Part shown: positions 1 through 6,712 of the stretch, in pieces
Layout of the letters: the number at the start of each line of letters is the position of its first letter
How positions within the stretch are numbered: the stretch's first letter is position 1
IMG/VR virus record: IMGVR_UViG_3300046804_001189
Location: 1 to 22,948 of that record
DNA: 22,948 nucleotides
From: a virus
Direction: 5' to 3' (one strand)
Notes under the pieces: model-generated
Databases searched by the model: none
The model's input: the letters and a program-made list of their open reading frames with translations, nothing else
What the model was told of the DNA's origin: nothing
Position numbers and translations under genes: made by a program

Positions 1-380
1 CGTTTAGCCTGGTACTCGTAATCTCGTTTATCCAAGTTACTTTTTCCAATGTTTTGTACGTCAAAGTTGAGTAATCTATCTTTTGCAAATTGTCTAAAAC
101 CACGTATGAATTTATAAGCACCGTGATGAGTAGAATTTTCATCATCTGTTAAATCACCGCTAACTTGAATTACAATGCCGTCTTGCGGATCTAAAGTAAT
201 TGCAATGGTGCCTAACGGTGCTCCGTTTTCTTCATACTCAAACTCAAAGAATCGAGCTCTAGGAATGTCTTCCTTTTTACTCAATACTTCTGCGTTTTCA
301 TCACCTATTTTGATGTTGCGAAAACGTGTCTGTATTTTACCATACAGATCTTTAGCGATTTTATCTAAATTTGCGTCCAT
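1..380 (-). CDS. Conserved-looking phage protein of unknown function, C-terminus cut off by window edge
   Basis: The minus strand is open from an ATG at 380 to the first base of the window, giving 126 complete codons; the 3' end lies outside. The product begins MDANLDKIAKDLYGK and is acidic and soluble, with no signal peptide, membrane segment or nucleotide-binding motif that I can see. It follows the large terminase on the same strand, and its promoter box overlaps the terminase stop codon. There is no Shine-Dalgarno sequence; a GATAAATA late-type box lies 4 bases before the ATG. I recall similar proteins after the terminase in marine T4-like phages but cannot name a function. A virion or head-associated role is only a guess from position. 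Confidence 0.75.
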   Translation of the reverse strand, partial: MDANLDKIAKDLYGKIQTRFRNIKIGDENAEVLSKKEDIPRARFFEFEYEENGAPLGTIAITLDPQDGIVIQVSGDLTDDENSTHHGAYKFIRGFRQFAKDRLLNFDVQNIGKSNLDKRDYEYQAK

Positions 381-384
381 GTTA

Positions 385-392
385 TATTTATC
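385..392 (-). promoter_or_regulatory. T4-late-type promoter box GATAAATA, 4 bases before the ATG
   Basis: The minus strand reads GATAAATA followed by TAAC and the ATG at 380. It matches the T4 late -10 element TATAAATA in 7 of 8 positions, and the N-A-T-A-A-A-T-A form reported for marine T4-like phages in full. It overlaps the terminase stop codon. The predicted start of transcription falls at or within the ATG, so the message would be leaderless. Confidence 0.55.
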
Positions 393-1986
393 AAAGGTTT
401 GAGGAAACGAATATAGGCAACGGTGGTTCCCAATCGTCATTTAGCTCATCGTTTACGCTCATAAGCTCAAATACTTTAGGATCCCAGTCCGCTAGTATTA
501 CGCTCATGCGTATAATTAGCAAAAGAGCTGCAACTAAATCGTCATGTTGACCGTCTTTTGCTTTAAAACTTACTCCGCTAGCAATAAAGGTTTTAAGTTC
601 GCTGATTAATATTTTGCTGTTAAGCTTCATCTTATCTTCTTCAATTAGATATTTTAATCGAGCACACGCTGCAATTTTATTACCAAATGTAGTGTTAAAT
701 CCTTTGCGGAATTTACGTACATGTCCTTTTCTTATAGGTTCGCTAACAAATAATCCTGGAAATGTCTCTTCTCCTAAATCATTAATAACTACTAGTGCTG
801 CTTCGCCAACAGTGTTATTTTCCACGCTCCAATAAATGCTGTTAGTATAATCTTGTCCTATTTCATTTTGAATGTATTTTAATACATCTCTAAATATTTT
901 TACTTGATCTTGAATAATTGTTAAATTATGTTGCCATTCTGCTACTTGCGTCATGCTAGGAAGTTCAAACACTTGAATACCTGCATAGTCTCCACCGGTA
1001 CCTAAACAAGGATCTAATGCTACCAGATATAAATTTCCAGCCATTGGTTTTTTAAACCAGCGTACTTGTCCCATTTTAAATGTTGGATCTTTACCTAATA
1101 ATTCTGACAGTTTAATACTGTTAATTAGGGTTTCGTCAAATACTAAGAACTCGCAACCGTACTCACGTCGAAAACGTTCTTCTCCAATTCGACCCATTTC
1201 ATTTTTGCGCCATTCTTCATCTCTATCTGGGTGCTCGTGCCATTCTGCACGAAATCCATGGAATCCGTTACGACCAATTCCGTCTGGTCTTTCGTTACCA
1301 AATTCGTCAAATAAATCCTTACTTTCCTTCCAAATAGTAGCAAACGTATCTTCATCACTGTTAGGTGTTGAAGTGATAATTGCTTTACCACCAGTTGCTA
1401 GTGTTGGCGAAATAGATGTCCAAAACTCTTCTGCAATGTTTGGTTGTACAAATGCAAACTCATCACAGTATAGTAAGGAAATTGACATACCGCGACCAGT
1501 GTTGCCAGTTGTAGTTGCTGATACAATACGAGATCCATTATCAAACTCCATTGAGCCCTTGTTATAGTTTACAACTCCGCAACGTATATGGTCAGGGCAT
1601 AGTTCATAACCATATCGAATACGTTGCATAATTTCTTGTGCGCCTGTGTATTTGTGTGCAGCTACTAGAATAGTTTGGTCGGGATGAAACATTGCGTACC
1701 ATAACAAATAACCAGCTGCACAAGTGGTCTTACCGCTTTGTCGTGGCATCATGTTAATGTTAAAACGATAATCGTGATAACTATGCATGAGTCGTATTTG
1801 ATATTCATACGGTTCAAACTTCATCTTACCTTTAGTAGGATGTTGTATATGAAAAAAGTTTTTTGCAAAATGTAAGTACCCTTCTACAGGGTCGGCACAC
1901 ATTAACAAGTCTTGGACTTGTGCTTCATTAAACTTTTCTTTAGTATGTGCCTTTTTAGTTAAGACACCATCTAGTGATTTTGCCAT
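391..1986 (-). CDS. Terminase large subunit (T4 gp17-like), ATPase and nuclease
   Basis: This is the motor of DNA packaging: it powers translocation into the prohead by ATP hydrolysis and cuts the concatemer at headful. Of 531 residues, the N-terminal ATPase half shows Walker A PRQSGKTT (81-88), Walker B LLYCDE (171-176) and a coupling motif STPNS (206-210). The C-terminal RNase-H-like nuclease shows the acidic triad D325 (ALDPCLG), E389 (SVENN) and D482/D483 (GQHDDL). T4 gp17 is about 610 residues, so this is a slightly short but intact member. The ATG at 1986 has no Shine-Dalgarno but sits 5 bases from a TGTAAATA late-type box. A rho-independent terminator separates it from the genes upstream, so it appears to be its own transcription unit. 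The putative small subunit is three genes away. Confidence 0.97.
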   Translation of the reverse strand: MAKSLDGVLTKKAHTKEKFNEAQVQDLLMCADPVEGYLHFAKNFFHIQHPTKGKMKFEPYEYQIRLMHSYHDYRFNINMMPRQSGKTTCAAGYLLWYAMFHPDQTILVAAHKYTGAQEIMQRIRYGYELCPDHIRCGVVNYNKGSMEFDNGSRIVSATTTGNTGRGMSISLLYCDEFAFVQPNIAEEFWTSISPTLATGGKAIITSTPNSDEDTFATIWKESKDLFDEFGNERPDGIGRNGFHGFRAEWHEHPDRDEEWRKNEMGRIGEERFRREYGCEFLVFDETLINSIKLSELLGKDPTFKMGQVRWFKKPMAGNLYLVALDPCLGTGGDYAGIQVFELPSMTQVAEWQHNLTIIQDQVKIFRDVLKYIQNEIGQDYTNSIYWSVENNTVGEAALVVINDLGEETFPGLFVSEPIRKGHVRKFRKGFNTTFGNKIAACARLKYLIEEDKMKLNSKILISELKTFIASGVSFKAKDGQHDDLVAALLLIIRMSVILADWDPKVFELMSVNDELNDDWEPPLPIFVSSNL

Positions 1987-1991
1987 AACTT

Positions 1992-1999
1992 TATTTACA
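1992..1999 (-). promoter_or_regulatory. T4-late-type promoter box TGTAAATA of the terminase gene
   Basis: The minus strand reads TGTAAATA, then AAGTT, then the terminase ATG at 1986. It matches TATAAATA in 7 of 8 positions. It lies directly behind a rho-independent terminator, as expected for a promoter restarting transcription. The 5-base gap places the expected +1 on the A of ATG. Confidence 0.5.
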
Positions 2000-2000
2000 T

Positions 2001-2028
2001 AAAAAAAGGGCTCCTAAGAGCCCTTTTT
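2001..2028 (-). terminator. Rho-independent terminator between small virion gene and terminase
   Basis: A perfect 11-base-pair stem (2003-2013 with 2018-2028) closes a 4-base loop. On the minus strand the GC core AGGGCTC is followed by an unbroken run of seven U. It would end transcripts coming from the 2047-4979 gene block before the terminase gene. The stem is A-flanked on both sides, so it could also act on the plus strand. Confidence 0.85.
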
Positions 2029-2046
2029 GATACTGCTGACGAAATC

Positions 2047-2484
2047 TTATGCACCCATGTTTCCAGCCGCCACTAAATTAAGCGTATCGGCTTGATTTTG
2101 ATTGGCAATGCCGCCACCTGGTTGAATTGGTGGAACATAAACTGCCGGTTGAATTCCTCCAGTTTTAGGCGGAACAACTGGTTGAGGATTAACTGGATCT
2201 TTAACTGCATAAACTCCGCACCACTTGAATTTCTTTAATTTTTGTGCTCTAGCCTTGGCGTATGCTTGACTAAATGTTGGTGCTTCGATTGTAGGAATTT
2301 GATTTGGATCTGCAGCTGGTGCTGGTGCTGGTGTAGTTGTTGCAGATTGTGTAGGAGCTGCTGATGCGTCTGCTGGTTGGAAATTAGCCGATGCTACATT
2401 CATTGCACTTTGTTCTGGCTCAGTTGGTGCTTCTTGTAATGCTTCTAATTTGTTAACTAAAGCACGGTATTGTTCTGCGTTCAT
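2047..2484 (-). CDS. Small Ala/Pro-rich probable virion protein, function unknown
   Basis: The product has 145 residues from the chosen ATG at 2484; an ATG 45 bases further upstream is open but lies inside the preceding gene. The chosen start has a Shine-Dalgarno AAAGGA in the right place and follows the upstream stop codon by one base. The N-terminus (MNAEQYRALVNKLEALQE) is helical, with a long low-complexity Ala/Pro/Thr/Gln linker after it. Around residues 80-105 is a basic segment with the pattern F-x-x-A-x-x-x-A-R...F-x-W-x-G-x-Y, which I have seen in other phage proteins of unknown role. The C-terminal third is Pro/Gly/Gln-rich. It ends just before a terminator, so it closes the operon. 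Role in head or packaging is inferred from context only. Confidence 0.7.
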   Translation of the reverse strand: MNAEQYRALVNKLEALQEAPTEPEQSAMNVASANFQPADASAAPTQSATTTPAPAPAADPNQIPTIEAPTFSQAYAKARAQKLKKFKWCGVYAVKDPVNPQPVVPPKTGGIQPAVYVPPIQPGGGIANQNQADTLNLVAAGNMGA

Positions 2485-2485
2485 A

Positions 2486-3034
2486 TTATTGTCCTTTAAT
2501 TTCGTTGTATTTTGCGGACAACTTAGCAACTAGTGTCTCATGCATACGCATTGGGTTGCCGCCACCGTTGGCTTTCTTGTATTCGTCTTTTTCACGATGC
2601 AAATCATCGCCGCTATCTGGTACAGGAACTTTTTTAGGATTTGGACGAGTTGTTGCATCGTCAAAATTTTCTTCTGCTCCAATACCAACTAGAATATCGT
2701 CGCTGTTGTGTTCACCGCTGCCTTGAATATTGCGAATAATATCTAACAAATCTTTAATGCCACCGGCACCACTTCCGTTCATGCTAACATTCATTGTTAC
2801 TGAATCACTTTGTTTAGGAGCAGTTTGTACGTCCATCATGCCGCCACATTCGCCTGTTAAAATGTCATCATCTCCGCTTGGTAATACTGCTTTTGGATTG
2901 TTATCCATACATTCGTCTCCAGCGCCAGCGCCTGACATTTGATCCGCTGGGGACTCTCCTATGTCATCGTCTGGCACTAGTAGCGGATTCTCGTCTAATT
3001 TTTTAATTTTTGTTAATAAGTCTTGAAAGTTCAT
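2486..3034 (-). CDS. Acidic, Gly/Asp-rich probable virion protein, function unknown
   Basis: The 182-residue product starts MNFQDLLTKIKKLDENP, resembling the helical N-terminus of the next gene downstream (MNAEQYRALVNKLEALQE), which hints at a shared docking helix. The middle is Asp/Gly/Met-rich and acidic. A segment near residues 78-100 (SVTMNVSMNGSGAGGIKDLL) resembles a motif I recall in marine T4-like phage proteins of unknown function. The C-terminus is a short basic helix (LVAKLSAKYNEIKGQ). Its ATG shares a base with the stop codon of the preceding gene (TAATG), indicating translational coupling. No enzyme motif is visible. Confidence 0.75.
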   Translation of the reverse strand: MNFQDLLTKIKKLDENPLLVPDDDIGESPADQMSGAGAGDECMDNNPKAVLPSGDDDILTGECGGMMDVQTAPKQSDSVTMNVSMNGSGAGGIKDLLDIIRNIQGSGEHNSDDILVGIGAEENFDDATTRPNPKKVPVPDSGDDLHREKDEYKKANGGGNPMRMHETLVAKLSAKYNEIKGQ

Positions 3035-3654
3035 TATTTTACTCCGACAGTTTTAGCTGTTGGTTTTTTAACTTTCACGCTTCCAACAGGACTCTTAGTG
3101 TTAATCTTTTCCGAATCTGCTGGTGCTGATTCAGTTGGCATTTTTGATGCCAATATTGCATCATTAACGCCTTTGTATTGTTCAAGAGTCTTTTTATCTT
3201 TCATTAACTCTTTTAATAGATTAAATTTTTGTTTTTCGCCAACTAATTTTTGACCTTCTGATTGTGCTTCATAATCTTTGCTTAATAGTGCTTCGCCTGA
3301 TTTTTCATCGTTAGCGTGATTAAGTTCTTCTTCCTTAGTTTCTGCTAAATTACGAACTCGTACACTGTCAAGCGGGCAACGGCATTTTTCTGCAATTAAA
3401 GCTCTAACTTGTTGACTTGTAACTGGGTATGCTGTGCAAACGTCAAACATTGTGACATTTGTGTTTGTAACGTGTGGAAAATCTGCATGTGTTTCTGCAA
3501 TTGGCAAACGCTTGCCAGCTGAACAGCTTTCAACTTTATATTGAGCAAGAGCCGATTTAATCATCTCGCCGGCTTTTTTGTAGTCGCCCGCAAGTTTAAT
3601 TTTAAATTCGTAAACTTTCTTGCTTTCTGTTAGATATTCTTTAAATGATTTCAT
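3034..3654 (-). CDS. Probable head-internal protein with a T4-like capsid-targeting N-terminus
   Basis: The 206-residue protein begins MKSFKEYLTES. This closely follows the capsid-targeting sequence of T4 internal proteins and Alt (of the type MKTYQEFIAE), which is cut by the gp21 prohead protease after a pattern L/I-x-E. Here L8-T9-E10 followed by S11 fits that cut site. Residues 15-100 form a small mixed alpha/beta region with several Cys (C44, C72, C90, C92); the rest is Lys/Glu/Ala-rich, probably helical, ending in a basic Lys/Val/Pro tail. A late-type box lies 18 bases upstream with a weak Shine-Dalgarno (CGGGAT). Packaging into the head, and possible injection with DNA, are inferences from the N-terminus; the protein is otherwise unrecognised. 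Confidence 0.7.
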   Translation of the reverse strand: MKSFKEYLTESKKVYEFKIKLAGDYKKAGEMIKSALAQYKVESCSAGKRLPIAETHADFPHVTNTNVTMFDVCTAYPVTSQQVRALIAEKCRCPLDSVRVRNLAETKEEELNHANDEKSGEALLSKDYEAQSEGQKLVGEKQKFNLLKELMKDKKTLEQYKGVNDAILASKMPTESAPADSEKINTKSPVGSVKVKKPTAKTVGVK

Positions 3655-3672
3655 AGTTTAATCCCGATACTA

Positions 3673-3680
3673 TATTTATT
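3673..3680 (-). promoter_or_regulatory. T4-late-type promoter box AATAAATA upstream of the 3654 start
   Basis: The minus strand reads AATAAATA 18 bases before the ATG at 3654, overlapping the stop codon of the preceding gene. It differs from TATAAATA at one position and fits N-A-T-A-A-A-T-A. Unlike several others in this window it leaves room for a short leader. Confidence 0.45.
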
Positions 3681-4164
3681 TCATATTCTTTAATTTTTCC
3701 AGCAAACTATTGCGATCTGTAATAATTACGCCATCTCCGTTGAGATTAATGCCGTTATCTTCGCTGTTTGCATCCTGATCCAGCTTTTGTTTCTTAATTT
3801 GTAGCTCAATCATCTTGAGTTTTTTGTCAATTTTAGCGGCTTTTGCGTCAATTGCGTTTTTTAACATTGTTCCTGCAACTTCAAAAATACGTCCGCTGTA
3901 ACGTGCTTCTACGTTCATGCCCAAGTCCATTAAATCGTCATAAGCATCTGTAGCTCGTTGTGCAAGAGCATCAAATTCGCTATCGCTTGCATCTCCCAAG
4001 CCCTTAACTTGCGGTAAAGCTGCTGAAATTTTGTCAAATTCACTAATATCACGAAGCAACGGTTGTGCTTTTGCCATTTCAGCTTTGGCTGTTTTCTTTT
4101 CCTCATCCTTGATGATTTTTTTGCTCTCGGGGAGGTTTAATAATTCTTCAAGTTTTTTAGTCAT
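3676..4164 (-). CDS. Probable terminase small subunit (T4 gp16-like)
   Basis: The 162-residue protein is about the length of T4 gp16 (164 residues). It is mostly helical. After a charged N-terminus, residues 65-130 carry a pattern (AYDDLMDLGMNVEARYSG, then a helix with IFEVAGTMLKNAIDAK and IDKKLKMIELQIKK) that I associate with small terminase subunits of marine T4-like phages. The last part, DGVIITDRNSLLEKLKNMK, is the typical end. The small subunit forms a ring that recognises DNA and stimulates the large-subunit ATPase. The gene lies on the same strand as the large subunit but three small genes away, whereas in T4 they are adjacent. The assignment rests on recalled family pattern, without a diagnostic catalytic motif. 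Confidence 0.65.
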   Translation of the reverse strand: MTKKLEELLNLPESKKIIKDEEKKTAKAEMAKAQPLLRDISEFDKISAALPQVKGLGDASDSEFDALAQRATDAYDDLMDLGMNVEARYSGRIFEVAGTMLKNAIDAKAAKIDKKLKMIELQIKKQKLDQDANSEDNGINLNGDGVIITDRNSLLEKLKNMK

Positions 4165-4171
4165 ACTTTAC

Positions 4172-4609
4172 TTATGCGTTGCCTTGGTGGAACATATCAT
4201 TTTCGTTGAGTATTCGAAACCTAATTCCTTGTTGTTTACACCAAATATTTGCAGCAGCCCACTTTGCTTGATTTTTAACATACTGAGCTTGATTATATTT
4301 GTTTTTCCCTACACGCTCTAATATTGTTTGACTAGCAGGTTTTACTTCAATTAGTTCCACATGCATTGTGTTATTTTTGTCTACATATTGAATGAAGAAA
4401 TCTGGAACGTAAACTGTTTGTCTGCCGGTTAAAGGGTCTCTATAAGGAATCTGTATAGCTTCGCTAGCCCATTTTTGTACACTAATGTTAGTATCACAAA
4501 ATCTCATGAATTGAAATTCCCAACTGCTTCTGTATGTAGGCATTTTTGTTCCTACATATTTTTCAGGCTGGGTCATATTAAACTTCCCGCGGGCAAATTT
4601 AGTAGCCAT
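4172..4609 (-). CDS. Head completion protein with nuclease motif (T4 gp4-like)
   Basis: The 145-residue protein has the layout of T4 gp4 (150 residues), which finishes the DNA-filled head so that the tail can join. YRSSWEFQFMRFCD (26-39) is followed by KWASEAIQIPY, then VPDFFIQY (68-75) and ELIEVKP (85-91). Residues E31, D70 and E88-x-K90 form a restriction-endonuclease/TnsA-like E-D-ExK site, suggesting the protein is or was a DNA nuclease acting on packaged ends. It lies 7 bases before the gp16-like gene and 1 base after the stop of the gene upstream, so it belongs to the same operon. No clear Shine-Dalgarno is seen. Confidence 0.82.
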   Translation of the reverse strand: MATKFARGKFNMTQPEKYVGTKMPTYRSSWEFQFMRFCDTNISVQKWASEAIQIPYRDPLTGRQTVYVPDFFIQYVDKNNTMHVELIEVKPASQTILERVGKNKYNQAQYVKNQAKWAAANIWCKQQGIRFRILNENDMFHQGNA

Positions 4610-4610
4610 A

Positions 4611-4979
4611 TTACACTAAAATGTTTCTGCTTTCGTATTCGTCAGCAACACCCGCTACTCGGTATCCTAGTACACTGATTTTTTCTCTATAGGAATTTAA
4701 AATTTGTGCAACCACTTGACTAAGCTGAACATCATTTAATGTTTTTAATGTATCAATTAATTCAAAGACATTAACATTGTCTGCTCGAGCTTGGTTTAAT
4801 AATACAATTCCAGTACTTCTAGCACTTTCTTGGTCAAAACCGTGTTGTAAAAAGAAACCAACAACTGCATCAATTTGATTGCTTGGAAAACTTATTTGAT
4901 TGATATAATATTTGTCAAAAAATTGTTTAACTTCTTTGCTTGAATCTAATGAAGTTTGAATAGGTAAGTTTGTTGCCAT
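4611..4979 (-). CDS. Small probable virion protein, function unknown
   Basis: The 122-residue, mainly helical protein has no signal peptide or enzyme motif. Features include FFDKYYINQISFPSNQIDAV (20-39), a region rich in small hydrophobic helices, and a C-terminal segment LGYRVAGVADEYESRNILV. I recall a similar C-terminus (YR...EYxxRNxLV) in marine T4-like phages next to the gp4 and tube-like genes, annotated as structural or hypothetical. It sits tightly between the tail-tube-fold gene (4-base gap) and the gp4-like gene (1-base gap). A baseplate or neck role is plausible from context only. Confidence 0.72.
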   Translation of the reverse strand: MATNLPIQTSLDSSKEVKQFFDKYYINQISFPSNQIDAVVGFFLQHGFDQESARSTGIVLLNQARADNVNVFELIDTLKTLNDVQLSQVVAQILNSYREKISVLGYRVAGVADEYESRNILV

Positions 4980-4983
4980 AATG

Positions 4984-5991
4984 TTATCCGTTAGTAATGT
5001 TTAAATTTACTTGTTTGGCCACAACAGTATTATTATTTTGTTGTGCATTGACATTTACTTGAGGAAAACTAAATCCTTGTAATCCGCCAGTTTGTTGAGA
5101 TTGTACTGTTGTTAATATTTTATTTGAACCGCTATTTTGATTTTCTTTTGTGTTTAGATAGGTGTTAAGTTGACTTGATACTGTATTTGCTATTTCTTGT
5201 GCATTTAAAGACGAATTACCAATAAACGATGGACTTTCTTGTCTTGACCCATCACCAGGTTGTAAACTACTTGGAGTTTGATCATAATGTTCAAATGCAA
5301 ATCCTTCTGGATCGCCTACTGTTACAGTTCCGTTTCCGTAAGCTACTGCTTCGTATGCAATGCTCATACTAAAATCGTGAGGTGTGGTACTTTGTGCATA
5401 ATCTAATTTATTATGATTAAATGAACTAATGACAGGATTTAAAAGAGTGTAACTAACGTATTCGTGACGAGCCATTTGATATATTGTAATGTAGTTAAAA
5501 AATGGAGCAGTACTACCGTTATCTAAACCATAAGGGTTAGTAATAAAATTACTATTTCTAGTAGCATTGCGTTTGTATGCACTAGGATCTAAAGCACTTT
5601 TAGAATCAGCATAGTAATAACTGTAATAATTTTGCCATAATTGATTAATTAGGCTCATATTATCATCGTGGAACACAATATTCAATGCTTCATATTTGTG
5701 TGTTGATTGTATATTCTTTTTTCTGTTGTATTGATTAAGCGTATCTACAGTTACTTTAAATTGAGGCAAGTCACAACTTTTTACTAGAACATTAATTTCA
5801 TTTCTGTATCTTTGAACAAGGTCAATATTTTTTAAAGCTGACTGATTAATGCTAAACGCCACATGAAATAAAAACTTACTTTTAGGAGCAAGTCTAAATT
5901 GATCGTCTGTAAAGATACGAGCAGCATGAGCGTAATCTTTCAACGTCACGTTGCTTGGGCTGTATAAAAATTGATTAGGTGTGAATGCCAT
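4984..5991 (-). CDS. Tail-tube-fold virion protein (T4 gp54/gp19-like, likely baseplate tube initiator)
   Basis: The 335-residue protein is close to T4 gp54 in length (320). The pattern VLVKSCDLPQFKVTVDTLNQ (about 68-87), then NIQSTHKYEALNIVFHDD and NQLWQNYYSYYY, then an aromatic stretch with ITIYQMARHEYVSYTLLNPVI and a C-terminal domain YEAVAYGNGTV, is one I associate with tail-tube-like proteins of T4-like phages that nucleate tube assembly on the baseplate. Beyond about residue 235 the sequence is Gln/Asn/Ser-rich and likely flexible. It is preceded by a terminator, an inverted repeat and a late-type box only 5 bases from its ATG, so it starts a new transcription unit. It could instead correspond to gp48, or to a second tube subunit. 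Confidence 0.7.
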   Translation of the reverse strand: MAFTPNQFLYSPSNVTLKDYAHAARIFTDDQFRLAPKSKFLFHVAFSINQSALKNIDLVQRYRNEINVLVKSCDLPQFKVTVDTLNQYNRKKNIQSTHKYEALNIVFHDDNMSLINQLWQNYYSYYYADSKSALDPSAYKRNATRNSNFITNPYGLDNGSTAPFFNYITIYQMARHEYVSYTLLNPVISSFNHNKLDYAQSTTPHDFSMSIAYEAVAYGNGTVTVGDPEGFAFEHYDQTPSSLQPGDGSRQESPSFIGNSSLNAQEIANTVSSQLNTYLNTKENQNSGSNKILTTVQSQQTGGLQGFSFPQVNVNAQQNNNTVVAKQVNLNITNG

Positions 5992-5996
5992 ACAAA

Positions 5997-6004
5997 TATT
6001 TATC
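5997..6004 (-). promoter_or_regulatory. T4-late-type promoter box GATAAATA, 5 bases before the ATG
   Basis: The minus strand reads GATAAATA, then TTTGT, then ATG at 5991. There is no Shine-Dalgarno between box and start codon. It lies downstream of a terminator that ends the tail tube unit. Confidence 0.55.
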
Positions 6005-6005
6005 C

Positions 6006-6039
6006 ATAGGTATTAACTGAGTAGTTAATGAATACCTAT
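6006..6039. repeat. Imperfect inverted repeat between terminator and late promoter
   Basis: ATAGGT-ATTAAC (6006-6017) pairs with GTTAAT (6024-6029) and ACCTAT (6034-6039), leaving a 6-base loop and a 4-base bulge. An alternative register pairs ATAGGTATT with AATACCTAT as 9 perfect base pairs. It lies between the tail-tube terminator and the promoter box of the next gene. There is no U-run of its own. It may be a protein-binding or RNA-processing site; function unknown. Confidence 0.5.
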
Positions 6040-6062
6040 AAAAAAGGCCCACTAAGTAGGCC
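6040..6062 (-). terminator. Rho-independent terminator after the tail tube gene
   Basis: On the minus strand GGCCTAC pairs with GTGGGCC (one G-T pair) around a TTA loop, 7 base pairs, followed by six U. It would end transcription running through sheath and tube genes. Confidence 0.8.
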
Positions 6063-6069
6063 AATTTTA

Positions 6070-6693
6070 TTATCTTGAACCAGCTGCTGTTGCTGCTGTA
6101 CCAGCACGTCTTGAAGTTGGAGCTTCTGCTCCTCCTGAAATCTGAATACAGTTATCTGGTTGAATTGTTAAATCAATGGTTAATATTTCTTGTTGTCCGT
6201 AACCCAATGCATTGTACTGTGCTTGGCGTACATAGCATCCATAGCATTCCCATGTTTCAAGAATGTTTGGAGTTTGTGCGCCGTTTCCACCGTCTAGCAT
6301 TTCAATACGCATTAAGAATTTATAGTCGCCACCGGATGCTGCACTTGACTGTTCAAAGAAGTCAAATTGCTTTTGCATCTGTTCGCCAACTAATTTCGAT
6401 ACTTGTCCTGTTACATCATCACGTAATTTAACTGTCATTTCTGTCCATGTTGGACGACCTGCATAGTTAATTGTTGAATTGTAAACCATAATTTTTTGGT
6501 TTTCAAATTGTACTTGAGGACGAGCTGCGTCTTGAACTTGTTTTGTCAATTCAGTTGTTGGTGTTGATACTCCAAAGTTTTCAAACATCACTCTAAAGCG
6601 ATATTTTAGCTTTGGCATCAACATACCTTGAGCTGTTGCTGACTGATCAGTTGCTAAAGGTACTGTAAATTTTGATAAACTTGCGATTGCCAT
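6070..6693 (-). CDS. Tail tube protein (T4 gp19-like)
   Basis: The 207-residue protein is the expected size for the inner tube subunit of a contractile tail (T4 gp19 is 163). It has the N-terminal membrane-free core LKYRFRVMFENFG, the loop with QVQDAARPQVQFENQKIMVYNS, then a conserved strand pair NYAGRPTWTEMTVKLRDDVTG and the C-terminal strands ETWECYGCYVRQAQYNALGYG and QEILTIDLTIQPDNC. The gene follows the sheath gene on the same strand as gp18-gp19 do in T4, with a clear Shine-Dalgarno (GGAG) 8 bases before the ATG. A terminator follows directly. The Ala/Thr/Arg-rich last 15 residues look disordered. Confidence 0.92.
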   Translation of the reverse strand: MAIASLSKFTVPLATDQSATAQGMLMPKLKYRFRVMFENFGVSTPTTELTKQVQDAARPQVQFENQKIMVYNSTINYAGRPTWTEMTVKLRDDVTGQVSKLVGEQMQKQFDFFEQSSAASGGDYKFLMRIEMLDGGNGAQTPNILETWECYGCYVRQAQYNALGYGQQEILTIDLTIQPDNCIQISGGAEAPTSRRAGTAATAAGSR

Positions 6694-6712
6694 TTTGTAT
6701 GCTCCGTTATTA

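Noticed and set aside
1205-1567. Plus-strand open frame of 120 codons within the terminase gene
   Set aside because: It is a shadow of the terminase coding strand; composition follows the opposite frame.
2485-2529. Longer start for the gene ending at 2047
   Set aside because: The upstream ATG lies inside the preceding gene, and the ATG at 2484 has a Shine-Dalgarno and sits next to the upstream stop codon.
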